A stretch of DNA of 64,000 nt from JBDTVS01 sp040007095 (GTDB taxonomy: Bacteria; Acidobacteriota; Vicinamibacteria; Vicinamibacterales; CAVVIG01). This document shows positions 15,650 through 24,700 of this stretch, piece after piece; position 1 is the stretch's first letter; each line of letters begins with the position of its first letter. Position numbers and translations under genes: made by a program. The notes under the pieces were generated by a model, which had not been told where the DNA came from, searched no databases, and saw only the letters and a program-made list of their open reading frames with translations. The stretch is taken from contig JBDTVS010000027.1 of the NCBI GenBank assembly GCA_040007095.1, forward strand, positions 1 to 64,000, given 5' to 3'.

Positions 15650-18112
15650 TCAACGATTCGCGTTTGTGGCGACCGGTTCCGCAGAGGATTTCATCCTCAT
15701 CTGGAACGGGACGCTGTTGACGACACCGAGCACGACGGACGAAAAGCGGTCATTCTGGCGGCTGGCGCTTCTCACAATCGCCCGCACCGACGGCATGTCG
15801 TAATACTCGAGACCGCGCCCGAGCGCGTAGGTGAGCAGCTTGGCGGTCATCGTGCCGACGAAGGCGTCCGGTTGGCGCAGCAGCGCTTGTCGCAGCGCGA
15901 CCGGACCGTCGACCCTGGTGCCGTCCGCGAGCTGCGCGGCCGGATCGATCGGGCTGCGCGCGTCGCTCGTGCGCCATGCACCGACCCCGTCGAAGTTCTC
16001 CAAGGCGAAGCCAAAGGGATCCATCAGCTTGTGACATGAGGCGCACGCGGGGCTCGCGCGGTGCTCCTCCATCTGCTCGCGCATCGTCAACGGGCGCGCG
16101 CGCTCGCTGTTTTCCTTGAGCGCCGGAACGTCGGGCGGCGGCGGTGGCGGCGGCGTGCCGAGGAGGTTGTCGAGGATCCATTTTCCGCGCAGCACGGGCG
16201 ACGTTCGATTGGCTTGCGAGGTGACGGTCAGGATGCTGCCGTGACCGAGCAGGCCGCGGCGGGCCTCGCTCGCGACCGGGACGCGGCGGTACTGACTGCC
16301 GTAGATGTTCGGAATGCCGTAGTGCTTGGCGAGCCGTTCGTTGACGAAGGTGTAGTCGGCCGTCAGCAGGTCCAGCACGCTGCGGTCGTCGCGCATCACG
16401 CTTTCGACCAGCAGCTCGGTCTCGCGTTGAAAGGCCTGACGAAGGTTGTCGTCGAATTCGGGAAACTGCTCATGGCTGGGCGACACATTCTTGAGATTGC
16501 GCAGATACAGCCACTGCCCTGCGAAGTTGCTGACCAGCGCACCGGCGCGCGGGTCGCGCAGCATCCGCTTCACCTGCTGCTCGAGCACGGCCGGATCGTG
16601 GAGCCTCCCGCGACTCGCCTGCGTCAGCAGCGCCTCATCAGGAATGCTGCTCCACAAGAAAAAGGACAGCCTGGACGCCAACTCGAGGTCGCTGACGCGA
16701 AAGATCGCGCCTGGCCCAGCGTCTCCGCCGTCGCGCTCCGCACGGAACACGAATTGCGGATCGGCGAGAATCCGCTCGAGCGCCAGTTGGATTCCGGCGT
16801 CGAAGTCGCGCTTGCCCCGCCCCGTCTCGTAAAACGTCAGCAGCGGCCGCAGATCGGTATCAGTGACCGGACGACGGTAGGCGCGGCGAGCCAGCACCGA
16901 CAGGATTTGTTTCGCGCACTCCGTTTCGCCGGCCCGCTGCGCCGCGCCGCCCGGCGATGGACGGCAGCCGAAGATCCGACGCCGGCTGGCGGTGTCGCCG
17001 CGGCCGGTGACCGCGAACGGACCGCTGACCGTGACCGTGTCCAACTGCGGCACGCCCTCGGAGTCGACCGGATCAAGCGTCGACTGGTACGGCCGCAAGA
17101 GCGTCGGCGACAGCGCTTCGCTTTTTTCGAGGAAGGCGACGCCAATCGTGCGCAGTCCGGCCTTGACCGGGACGCGAACCTGCAGTCGTGCCTCGATCAT
17201 CGTCGCGGCGTTCTGCGGCCCCATCAGCGATGTGGCGAAGTCTTCCGGCGTGCCGACGGTGGCCAGTTTCACGCGCGCCCCGTCGACCGTCACCTCGAGC
17301 TGATGCGGATAGGCGAGGCCGCGAATGAACCCCACGTTCGTCCGCCACAGCTTTGGCTTGATCACATACTCGCCGTCGAGCGGAAAGGTCTCGCGGATGA
17401 GGGTGCCGCCGCGGGTGCCGAGCGGCAGGCCGTCGATGTGCTGCGTCTGCGTCAGGTCGAACCGGACGCGGTAGGTCCGATCGGTCGGCGGCATCGACGG
17501 ATCGCCGACGGCCAGCGCACTGATTGTTTCGGCCGCGGCCATGTACCGCTCGAGCAGGACCGGCGAGACGCCGAGCACGTCCGCGACGTTGTCGAATCCA
17601 TAGCTCGAGTCATCGGGCGGCAGCAACGAGGCCGCTTCGACGTCGAGTGAGAGCAGGTCGCGGATGGCGTTCTGGTACTCCGCGCGATTGAGCCGATGCA
17701 GAGCGGGACGCCCCGGATTCGGGCGCGCCGCGCTGGCCGAATCGATGGTCGCTTCCAGCCACCCGACCAGCGCCTGGCTCGCCGCATCGTCGGGCCGGGG
17801 CGCGCCCTGCGGAGGCATCGCGCCGCTGCGCACTTTCTTGATGACCTTCTCCCACACCTCGGCGCCGTCGGGGACCGCGGCGAGACTCATCCCATCGAGC
17901 GCCAGGCCCGCGGTCTTCGTCCGCTGGTTGTGACAGGTCACGCAATAGCGGTCGAGCACGGCCCTGTGTGCGGACACCGGAAGCGTGTCGAGCGCAGTCT
18001 GCCTGGCCTGCGGCGCCGCGGCCAGCGGCAGGCTCGAAACGGCCGCGGCGGCCCAGGTGATCGCCAGAGTCGAGACCAGCAGGCGGGAGGGGAGGATTCT
18101 CAACTTCAACAT
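15650..18112 (-). CDS. DUF1592 multi-domain c-type cytochrome protein (DUF1587-DUF1595-DUF1592-DUF1588-DUF1585)
   Basis: 820 residues with a signal peptide. In order: an N-terminal cytochrome-like part with CVTCH and the MPP of GAMPPQGAPRP; a DUF1587 region (LHRLNRAEYQNAIRDLL); a beta-rich middle; a DUF1595-like stretch (LARRAYRRPVTDTDL); DUF1592 (SFFLWSSIPDEALL and HYGIPNIYG); DUF1588 with a second haem-type site CASCH in SPACASCHKLMDPFG; and DUF1585 at the end (LLTYALGRGLEYYD). Two CxxCH sites indicate haem binding and electron transfer in the periplasm. First gene of the operon with DUF1552, ankyrin and cytochrome c. Start chosen at the ATG before the signal peptide; no strong ribosome-binding site. 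Confidence 0.9.
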   Translation of the reverse strand: MLKLRILPSRLLVSTLAITWAAAAVSSLPLAAAPQARQTALDTLPVSAHRAVLDRYCVTCHNQRTKTAGLALDGMSLAAVPDGAEVWEKVIKKVRSGAMPPQGAPRPDDAASQALVGWLEATIDSASAARPNPGRPALHRLNRAEYQNAIRDLLSLDVEAASLLPPDDSSYGFDNVADVLGVSPVLLERYMAAAETISALAVGDPSMPPTDRTYRVRFDLTQTQHIDGLPLGTRGGTLIRETFPLDGEYVIKPKLWRTNVGFIRGLAYPHQLEVTVDGARVKLATVGTPEDFATSLMGPQNAATMIEARLQVRVPVKAGLRTIGVAFLEKSEALSPTLLRPYQSTLDPVDSEGVPQLDTVTVSGPFAVTGRGDTASRRRIFGCRPSPGGAAQRAGETECAKQILSVLARRAYRRPVTDTDLRPLLTFYETGRGKRDFDAGIQLALERILADPQFVFRAERDGGDAGPGAIFRVSDLELASRLSFFLWSSIPDEALLTQASRGRLHDPAVLEQQVKRMLRDPRAGALVSNFAGQWLYLRNLKNVSPSHEQFPEFDDNLRQAFQRETELLVESVMRDDRSVLDLLTADYTFVNERLAKHYGIPNIYGSQYRRVPVASEARRGLLGHGSILTVTSQANRTSPVLRGKWILDNLLGTPPPPPPPDVPALKENSERARPLTMREQMEEHRASPACASCHKLMDPFGFALENFDGVGAWRTSDARSPIDPAAQLADGTRVDGPVALRQALLRQPDAFVGTMTAKLLTYALGRGLEYYDMPSVRAIVRSASRQNDRFSSVVLGVVNSVPFQMRMKSSAEPVATNANR

Positions 18113-18195
18113 GTCGGGCGTCGAGCGTCGCACAGTCTTCGGCCGCGAGACAATACCCAGGTGTAGTTATAGCCGAAGCCGGTGACTCTGCCTAG

Positions 18196-18270
18196 CAGGT
18201 TCCTGAAAAAGCCACCTGCTCAGCTCCGACTTCTGAGTTTTCAGTTCGGGCTGCGTTTTTCAGCAGCCTG
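18196..18270. repeat. 75-base element with CAGG..CTGAAAAA inverted ends
   Basis: The left end CAGGTTCCTGAAAAAGCC and the reversed right end CAGGCTGCTGAAAAACGC agree at 14 of 18 positions. A single end of the same kind (CAGGCCGCTGAAAAACGCAGC) occurs at 53368-53388. It sits in the gap between two divergent operons, just upstream of TonB receptor 1. Confidence 0.55.
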
Positions 18271-18320
18271 GCAAGAAGAGTCATAGCCAATTGGACCGAA
18301 AGAATGGATACTCACGGTCG

Positions 18321-18366
18321 GCGAACGGCCGGCGAACGGCCGGCGAACGGCCGGCGAACGGCCGGC
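18321..18366 (+). repeat. Four exact 11-base tandem repeats (GCGAACGGCCG) in a 5' leader
   Basis: Four perfect copies of GCGAACGGCCG plus a partial fifth, about 35 bases upstream of the receptor start codon and before its ribosome-binding site. Each unit contains CGGCCG, so the array can fold on itself. Exact short tandem repeats are prone to copy-number change, so the leader length may vary between strains. Confidence 0.75.
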
Positions 18367-18401
18367 AACCGATTCGTCCACGCTGCAAGGGAGAAGTGAA
18401 C

Positions 18402-21386
18402 ATGACGCGGTCAGGGAGCACGCTGTCCTGGTTAGTGGGATTTGCCCTCATACCCCTTGCGGCCTCCGCCCAGGGGTCCATCGCCGGCGCGGTCAGGGAT
18501 CCGTCCGGCGCCGTGCTACCAGGCGTGACGGTCGAAGCGGCGAGCCCGGCGCTGATCGAGAGAGTTCGCTCCGTCACCACCGACGGGACCGGCCAGTACA
18601 AGATCGTGGATCTCCGGCCCGGCACCTACTCCGTCACCTTTACGCTGGCCGGATTCAGCGCCTTCAAACGTGAAGGCATCGAGCTGACCGGCTCGTTCGC
18701 GGCCACGGTGAACGCCGAGTTGAAGGTCGGGACCGTGCAGGAAACAATCACCGTCACGGGCGAGTCCCCGATTGTCGACGTCCAGAATTCCGCACAGCAG
18801 CGCGTGCTCGGCGCGGATGTGATCGATGCCATTCCGACGTCGAGAACGCAGTTCACCACGGCCGTCCTGATTCCGGGTATGACGATTTCCACCTCTCAGG
18901 ACGTCGGTGGAACGAACAGTCTCGCCGGCACGACCACGTCGCTGGCGATTCATGGAGGCCGGCCAGGCGATCAGCGAATCCTGATTGACGGGCTCCCGAC
19001 TGCGAACATCGAGACGTCGGGCAATGCCAGCAATTTCCTGCCCAACATGGGCAGCACGCAGGAGATGACCATCGACTATGCGGCGGGATCGGCCGACCAG
19101 GAGACTGGCGGCGTCCGCGTGAACATGATTCCCCGGCAGGGCGGCAACCTGCTGAGCGGGTCGCTGTTCGCCACCGCCGTGAACTCCTCGTTTCAGTCGA
19201 ACAACTACACCGACGAGCTGAAGGCCACAGGGCTGAGGGCGCCGGACGCCATCAAGCTCAATTACGATCTCAATCCGTCGCTCGGTGGGCCCCTCCTTCA
19301 CGACAGGCTCTGGTTTTACTCCTCGGCCCGGTTCGTGGCGAATCAGAACTATGTCGCTGGGGTCGTGGGCAACCGCAACGCCGGTAATCCCAGCGCGTGG
19401 ACGTATGTTCCCGACGACAGCGTGAAGGGCCTGTATTCGTTGTCGCAGGAGAGCGTGAACGTCCGTCTCACCTGGCAAGCCAATCAGAAGAACAAGTTCA
19501 GCGGCTTCTACGACAACCAGTGGCGCTGCTGGTGCAAACGAACGCTGGCGAATATCTCGCCGGAGTCGGACAGTACCTACAATTTTCCCATCGAGAACAT
19601 GGCGTCGTTCAGCTGGTCGTCGCCGCTGACCAGCCGGCTTCTGATCGACGCCAGCCTGTCGAGCCGTGGCGAGCGGTTTGCGGTCCAGAAACCGGCGATC
19701 GGCGATCCCTTCCGGACGCTGATCCCGGTCACCGAGCAGTCCACCGGGCTGCTCTATCGTGGCGTCGGCACCGCGGTCGCCACGCAACCGTTCATCGCCA
19801 ACACGACCTCGCCCTCCAACGCGCAGGCGTCACTGACGTTCGTGACCGGCGCCCACGCGCTCAAACTCGGCTTCAACGACACCTGGGGCGGCCGTCATGC
19901 GACGTATGACTCGCCGGCGGATGTCGGGCTGACCTACCGGTTCAATACAGTCAACGGCGTCACCACGCCCAATCTGATCACGCAATACGCGACACCGTAC
20001 AGCAACAGCGAGAACCTGAAGGCGAACCTGGGAATCTTCGTGCAGGACAAGTGGACCCGGAAACGGCTCACCCTGAATCTTGGCGTGCGCTTCGACTACT
20101 TCAATGACTATTTTCCCGAGTCCTCGCTCGGTCCGGGCCCGCTCGTGCCGACCCGCAATCTGACGTTCCCTGAAGCCTCGTTCGTCAGCTGGAAAGACGT
20201 ATCCCCGCGCCTGGGCGCGGCGTACGACGTATTCGGCAACGGGAAGACGGCCGTCAAGATCAGCGTGGACAAATATATGGTCGCGCAAGGGCTCCAGGGC
20301 ACGTATGGCGATCAGGCCGACCCCATTGGCCGCCTCCCGAACATGATCACCCGGAGCTGGAACGACTCCTTCTTTCCGGCCGGCGATCCGCGGCGCGGCA
20401 ACTTCGTGCCCGACTGCGAGCTGACCAATCCTCTCGCCAACAACGAGTGCGGCATCATGTCCAATACGGCATTCGGGGGCACCGTTCCCGCGACGACCTA
20501 CAACCCGAAGGCATTGGTCGGGTGGGGCGTTCGTCCCGACAGCTGGGAGTTCTCGACCAGTATCCAACACGAGCTCGTCCCGCGCGTGTCGATGAACGTG
20601 GGGTACTTCCGCCGGTGGTACAGCAACTTCACGGTGACCGACAACCTGTCCACCGATCCGACCGACTACAGTCCGTTCAGCATCACCGCGCCGTCCGATC
20701 CGAGGCTGCCCGCCGGCGGCAGCTACCTGGTGTCCGGTCTCTACGATCTCAACCCGAATCGGGCGGGGCTGGTGAACAACTACTTCACCCTGGCGAGCGA
20801 CTACGGCAATCAGCTGGAGCACTGGAATGGCGTGGACCTGACGGTGAATGCCAGGCCCAGACCGGGCCTGCTGCTGCAGGGCGGGCTCAGTACCGGGCGC
20901 ACGATCACCGATAACTGCGATGTCGTCGCGAAGGTGGACAATCCGGGCACGCGCTTCTGCCACGTGCAGACCGACTTTCTGACGCAGGTCAAATTTCTGG
21001 GCTCCTACAACGTGCCCCGCGTCGACGTGCAGATCAGCGGGACGTTTCAGAGCATTCCCGGACCGCAGATCGGCGCGGCCTACGTCGCCACCAACGCCAT
21101 CGTGGCGCCGTCGCTCGGCCGGAATCTGTCCGGCAACGCCGCCAATGTGAGCGTGGCGCTGGTCGAGCCCGGGACCATCTACGGCGATCGCCTGAACCAG
21201 CTCGATTTCCGCGCCGGCAAGATTCTCAAGTTCGGGAAGACCCGAACGGCGGTGAATCTCGATCTCTTCAACGCCTTCAATCGGAACACCGCCCTGACAG
21301 TGAACAACAACTACGCCAGTTGGCAGCAGCCGCTGTCGATCCTTTCGGCACGCCTGGTCAAAATCAGCGTTCAGTTCGACTTTTGA
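18402..21386 (+). CDS. TonB-dependent receptor with carboxypeptidase regulatory-like domain (receptor 1)
   Basis: 994 residues. Signal peptide ending in ASAQG; an N-terminal carboxypeptidase-regulatory-like domain (GAVRDPSGAVLPGVTVEAAS, then GQYKIVDLRPGTYSV); a plug region with ETITVTGESPIVDVQ; and a beta-barrel ending KISVQFDF with the terminal Phe needed for barrel assembly. No clear TonB-box could be fixed by eye. The start is the ATG with AAGGGAG eight bases upstream. Closest in the window to receptor 2 (both contain VTVE(A/V)ASP, VRSVTTD, IELTG and LKFG near the end). It heads a plus-strand run with a secreted fusion protein, a PQQ dehydrogenase and a tannase-like esterase, suggesting uptake linked to their substrate. 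Substrate unknown. Confidence 0.9.
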   Translation: MTRSGSTLSWLVGFALIPLAASAQGSIAGAVRDPSGAVLPGVTVEAASPALIERVRSVTTDGTGQYKIVDLRPGTYSVTFTLAGFSAFKREGIELTGSFAATVNAELKVGTVQETITVTGESPIVDVQNSAQQRVLGADVIDAIPTSRTQFTTAVLIPGMTISTSQDVGGTNSLAGTTTSLAIHGGRPGDQRILIDGLPTANIETSGNASNFLPNMGSTQEMTIDYAAGSADQETGGVRVNMIPRQGGNLLSGSLFATAVNSSFQSNNYTDELKATGLRAPDAIKLNYDLNPSLGGPLLHDRLWFYSSARFVANQNYVAGVVGNRNAGNPSAWTYVPDDSVKGLYSLSQESVNVRLTWQANQKNKFSGFYDNQWRCWCKRTLANISPESDSTYNFPIENMASFSWSSPLTSRLLIDASLSSRGERFAVQKPAIGDPFRTLIPVTEQSTGLLYRGVGTAVATQPFIANTTSPSNAQASLTFVTGAHALKLGFNDTWGGRHATYDSPADVGLTYRFNTVNGVTTPNLITQYATPYSNSENLKANLGIFVQDKWTRKRLTLNLGVRFDYFNDYFPESSLGPGPLVPTRNLTFPEASFVSWKDVSPRLGAAYDVFGNGKTAVKISVDKYMVAQGLQGTYGDQADPIGRLPNMITRSWNDSFFPAGDPRRGNFVPDCELTNPLANNECGIMSNTAFGGTVPATTYNPKALVGWGVRPDSWEFSTSIQHELVPRVSMNVGYFRRWYSNFTVTDNLSTDPTDYSPFSITAPSDPRLPAGGSYLVSGLYDLNPNRAGLVNNYFTLASDYGNQLEHWNGVDLTVNARPRPGLLLQGGLSTGRTITDNCDVVAKVDNPGTRFCHVQTDFLTQVKFLGSYNVPRVDVQISGTFQSIPGPQIGAAYVATNAIVAPSLGRNLSGNAANVSVALVEPGTIYGDRLNQLDFRAGKILKFGKTRTAVNLDLFNAFNRNTALTVNNNYASWQQPLSILSARLVKISVQFDF

Positions 21387-21438
21387 TGCACCGGCGATTC
21401 ACGAGGGCGACGGCCGACTGGCGCGGGAGTTGGAGGCG

Positions 21439-21615
21439 ATGAAGGTTCTTCACCTGTGGCTCATGGTTCCCCTCATGGCCTGCGCACCGGTTGCGCTATG
21501 GGCGGCCGACGATCCGTACGCCGCGCAGCTGTTCGCGCAGCACTGCGCGTCGTGTCACGAGGCCGGGGCCGGAGGCGCCGCCCGCGTCCCAGCGGTCTCG
21601 CAGCTTGAAACTTGA
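21439..21615 (+). pseudogene. Truncated cytochrome c domain remnant
   Basis: A signal peptide (LHLWLMVPLMACAPVALWA) is followed by LFAQHCASCHEAGAGG, a haem-c site, and then ARVPAVSQLET and a stop. Intact proteins of this kind continue with a helix and, in this phylum, often with a PQQ beta-propeller. Adding one base after LET lets the frame read LTPMQ, as expected for the family, then it stops again soon. I therefore read it as an eroded remnant, perhaps of the N-terminal cytochrome of a PQQ dehydrogenase such as the one 1.1 kb downstream, which lacks that domain. A ribosome-binding site (GGGAG) is still present. Confidence 0.6.
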
Positions 21616-21682
21616 CCAATGCAATGCGCTCTTTAAGACTTGGTGAGTCGATACCTCGTCGGGATGAATATGGAGGTAGTGC

Positions 21683-22693
21683 ATGGGCTTGAGGGTCGTG
21701 TTCTTCCTGGCCGCTGCGGCATTCGCCCAGGCTGCCTTCGCCCAGACCGCCGGCACCAGCAGCATCACCGGCTCTCTCGTAGACCTGGATGGCCAGGTGG
21801 TCGCGAACGCGCCCATTCAAGCCACCAACACGGCCACCAGGACGCTCTACAAAGCGACCAGCTCGGAAAAGGGCGGCTACACGATCGCGCAGTTGCCGGC
21901 CGGCGTCTACGAACTGTCGATCGCCGCACCTGGATTCAATCCGTACTCCCAGCAGAACGTCGTTGTTGCGGCGGGACGGACCCTGCGTCTGGATATCCGC
22001 CTCATCGACTTTCAGCTGAACACGCTGGGAGACGGCCGGGAATTCGCAATCTCGCGAATCACTCCACACGCGACCTCCTCTGGGCCCGCTCCTCGCACGA
22101 GGGAGGGCAAGCCGGACCTGTCGGGCGTCTGGTATGCGCAGAGGACTGTCGATCCAGGCAGGCCGGAGCCTTTGCCATGGGCCGACGCGCTCCAGCGGGA
22201 GCGTGCCGCGAACAACTCGAAGGACTCTCCCGGCGCGCACTGTCTGCCGCGCGGACTGACGAACGCCGGCGCGTTATTCCCGTACAAGCTGGTTCAAACC
22301 CCTAAACTCATGGTCATGCTCTTCGAGGACGACACCCCCAGTCATCGGCAAGTCTTTCTGGATGGGCGCGGGCATCCCAAGGATCCGAATCCGAATTGGA
22401 TGGGACACTCGATCGGCCATTGGGAAGGAGACACGCTGGTGGTCGACACGGTGGGCTTCAATGATGAGTCGTGGCTCGACAACATCGGTCATCCGCACAC
22501 CGAAAAGCTGCACATTGTCGAGCGCATGCATCGCGCGGATTTAGGCCACCTGGAAATCGAATTCACGATCGAGGACCGGGAGACGTATTCGAAGCCCTGG
22601 GTCATCAAGCGGGTGGCCGATCTGAACACCAAAGATGAGATCGGAGAGTATGTCTGCATCGACAAAGATGCGGCACACCTGGTGGGCAAGTAG
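21683..22693 (+). CDS. Secreted fusion: carboxypeptidase-regulatory domain plus SIG.WEGDTLVVDT-type domain
   Basis: 336 residues. Signal peptide ending in AFAQT. Residues ~25-110 form a carboxypeptidase-regulatory-like beta-sandwich (SITGSLVDLDGQVVANAPIQ, then GGYTIAQLPAGVYELSI), of the kind normally found at the front of the TonB receptors here. Residues ~125-336 are the same secreted domain as the proteins at 45133-46140 and 55239-56030: GKPDLSGVW, then CLPRG, then GHSIGHWEGDTLVVDT and DESWLDNIGHPHTEKL. Function of that domain is unknown. Start ATG preceded by GGAGG at good spacing. Probably co-transcribed with the PQQ dehydrogenase that follows 56 bases later. Confidence 0.8.
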   Translation: MGLRVVFFLAAAAFAQAAFAQTAGTSSITGSLVDLDGQVVANAPIQATNTATRTLYKATSSEKGGYTIAQLPAGVYELSIAAPGFNPYSQQNVVVAAGRTLRLDIRLIDFQLNTLGDGREFAISRITPHATSSGPAPRTREGKPDLSGVWYAQRTVDPGRPEPLPWADALQRERAANNSKDSPGAHCLPRGLTNAGALFPYKLVQTPKLMVMLFEDDTPSHRQVFLDGRGHPKDPNPNWMGHSIGHWEGDTLVVDTVGFNDESWLDNIGHPHTEKLHIVERMHRADLGHLEIEFTIEDRETYSKPWVIKRVADLNTKDEIGEYVCIDKDAAHLVGK

Positions 22694-22749
22694 CGAGGAC
22701 GCACCGGTCCTTCGACGTGCACCGTTCTGACCCGATACGACTGCTGAGC

Positions 22750-24567
22750 ATGATCAATATGGATACACGCAAGCTGACGGTGGTGTTGTCGGCAGTGGTC
22801 GGACTGTCGCTCTCGGCGTGGCTCACGGCGGGGCCGCAGGTCAGGCGGGTCGACGAGGGGGCGCTGAAGAGCGCCGGCGAAACCGGCGACGACTGGTTGA
22901 CGTACGGGTTGACGCAGGCCGAAACACGCTACAGCCCGCTCAACCAGATCAACGCCGGCAATGTCGGTCGCCTCGGGCTGGCGTGGTCCTACGACCTCGG
23001 CGCAGGAGGTGGGAACCAGGAAGCAACGCCGCTCGCCTGGAACGGGACGGTCTATGGCATCACGAACTGGAGCGTCGTGTTCGCGCTGGATGCGCGGACC
23101 GGTAAGGAGAAGTGGCGCTGGGATCCGGAAGTCAATCAGACGGCGGTGGGCCCGAAGATCTGCTGCGGCGTGGTGAATCGAGGCATTGCCATCTATCAGG
23201 GTCTGATCATCGCGCCGGTCATCGACGGCAGGCTTCAGGCACACGACGCGGAGACCGGCAAGGTCGTGTGGGAAGCGCGCGTCGCGTTTCCGCAGGATAC
23301 GCAGACGATCACCATGGCGCCGCGCATCGCCAAAGGCAAAGTGATCATCGGCGTCAGCGGCGGCGACAGGCCGACCCGTGGTTACTTTGATGCCTACGAT
23401 GCGCTGACGGGACATCGTGCGTGGCGGTTCTACACGGTCCCCGGCGATCCGTCGAAGCCGTTCGAAAATGCGGCGATGAAGAAAGCCGCCGACACGTGGG
23501 ACGGCACCTGGTGGAAAAACGGCGGCGGCGCCGCGGTCTGGGACGGCCTGGCGTACGACCCGGAAGCGGAGCTGGTCTATGTCGGCACCGGCAACGCCGA
23601 GCCATGGCCGCAGCAGCTTCGCACCTCAGCTGGAAAAGACAACCTCTATGTCTGTTCGATCCTCGCGGTCCATGTCGACACCGGTGAATTGAAATGGCAC
23701 TACCAGGTCGTACCGGGCGACATCTGGGACTACGACAGTGTCCAGCACCTGATGCTCGGTAACTTCACCATCAACGGTCGCGCTCGTAAAGTCATCATGC
23801 AGGCGAACAAGAATGGCTTCTACTACGTGCTCGATCGGCTGACCGGCCAGTTCATTTCGGCCGGACCCTATGCCAGGATCAACTGGTCAAAAGGGGTCGA
23901 CCCGCGCACCGGACGGCCGATGGTCAATAGAGGGGCGATCTACGGTACCGAATCGGTCACCATCTCTCCCGGCGCCGGCGGCGCGCACAACTGGTCGCCG
24001 ATGTCGTTCAATCCTGGCACCGGTCTCGTCTATGTTCCAACCACGTCGTTCAGCAGTTCCACGCATGCGGCGGAACCGGTCTACGACCCTGTGAAGGGCC
24101 GCCCGACGGGCACGGTCCGCGGGGCGCCGCCGCCCACCGGCCCACCGCTCCCGACCATCGGTCCCGAACCGATCGAAGGACCTGGTGGGCGAGGTGCCCT
24201 GGTTGCCTGGGATCCGGTCGGGCAGCTGATGCGCTGGCGTCAACCCGGCGGCGGCGGCATCGGCGGCGGCACGATGACGACGGCGGGGAATCTCGTGTTT
24301 CAGACGATCAACGATGGACGTCTCGTGGTCTACAGCGCCAATCAGGGCGAGAAACTGCTGGAAGTCCAGACGGGACTGAGAGGCGGCATGGGACCGCCGA
24401 TGACGTATCGAGTCGACGGGAAACAGTACGTGTCGTTGATGGGTGGCGTCGGCTCGGGAGTCGCAGCGACAGGGCGAGGAAATGCGGCGCCGCCCGTCCC
24501 TCCCAAGCTACTCACGTTCGTCCTCGACGGGACGCTACCGCTGCCGACCACCACCACTCAGCCGTGA
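22750..24567 (+). CDS. PQQ-dependent dehydrogenase, beta-propeller (dehydrogenase 1)
   Basis: 605 residues with a signal peptide. Eight-bladed quinoprotein propeller pattern: DWLTYGLTQAETRYSPLNQI at the start, repeated W-motifs such as AWNGTVYGITN and TGELKWHYQV, and GTGNAEPWP. Two adjacent cysteines (Cys138-Cys139, KICCG) match the vicinal disulfide ring that lies over PQQ in methanol/ethanol dehydrogenases; GDIWDYDS carries the likely catalytic Asp. It oxidises an alcohol in the periplasm and hands electrons to a cytochrome c. It lacks the C-terminal haem domain of quinohaemoproteins. ATG/GTG starts within 33 bases upstream are possible; no strong ribosome-binding site. Follows the fusion protein on the same strand. 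Confidence 0.88.
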   Translation: MINMDTRKLTVVLSAVVGLSLSAWLTAGPQVRRVDEGALKSAGETGDDWLTYGLTQAETRYSPLNQINAGNVGRLGLAWSYDLGAGGGNQEATPLAWNGTVYGITNWSVVFALDARTGKEKWRWDPEVNQTAVGPKICCGVVNRGIAIYQGLIIAPVIDGRLQAHDAETGKVVWEARVAFPQDTQTITMAPRIAKGKVIIGVSGGDRPTRGYFDAYDALTGHRAWRFYTVPGDPSKPFENAAMKKAADTWDGTWWKNGGGAAVWDGLAYDPEAELVYVGTGNAEPWPQQLRTSAGKDNLYVCSILAVHVDTGELKWHYQVVPGDIWDYDSVQHLMLGNFTINGRARKVIMQANKNGFYYVLDRLTGQFISAGPYARINWSKGVDPRTGRPMVNRGAIYGTESVTISPGAGGAHNWSPMSFNPGTGLVYVPTTSFSSSTHAAEPVYDPVKGRPTGTVRGAPPPTGPPLPTIGPEPIEGPGGRGALVAWDPVGQLMRWRQPGGGGIGGGTMTTAGNLVFQTINDGRLVVYSANQGEKLLEVQTGLRGGMGPPMTYRVDGKQYVSLMGGVGSGVAATGRGNAAPPVPPKLLTFVLDGTLPLPTTTTQP

Positions 24568-24593
24568 GATGGCCGACTATTCTCGAGGTTTTT

Positions 24594-24608
24594 GAACCAC
24601 AAAGAACA
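24594..24608 (-). repeat. CTTTGTGGTT micro-repeat, copy 2
   Basis: Reverse-orientation partial copy (GAACCACAAAGAACA) between the PQQ dehydrogenase and the tannase-like gene. See 947-971 and 26465-26493 for the other copies. Confidence 0.5.
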
Positions 24609-24700
24609 CTTCGACGCGATCTCCGCCAAATTCGCATGTTCAACGTTTGGAGCCTCTAGTCAGTGCTGAATTGGACAGAGTTCGACTGAAAGGAACGCCC

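Noticed and set aside
13839..15803. Plus-strand open frame of about 654 codons
   Set aside because: Antisense to the ankyrin and DUF1552 genes, which have clear domains, Tat/Sec signals and ribosome-binding sites.
18321..18366. Tandem repeat considered as a CRISPR array
   Set aside because: Units are contiguous 11-mers without spacers and there are no cas genes.
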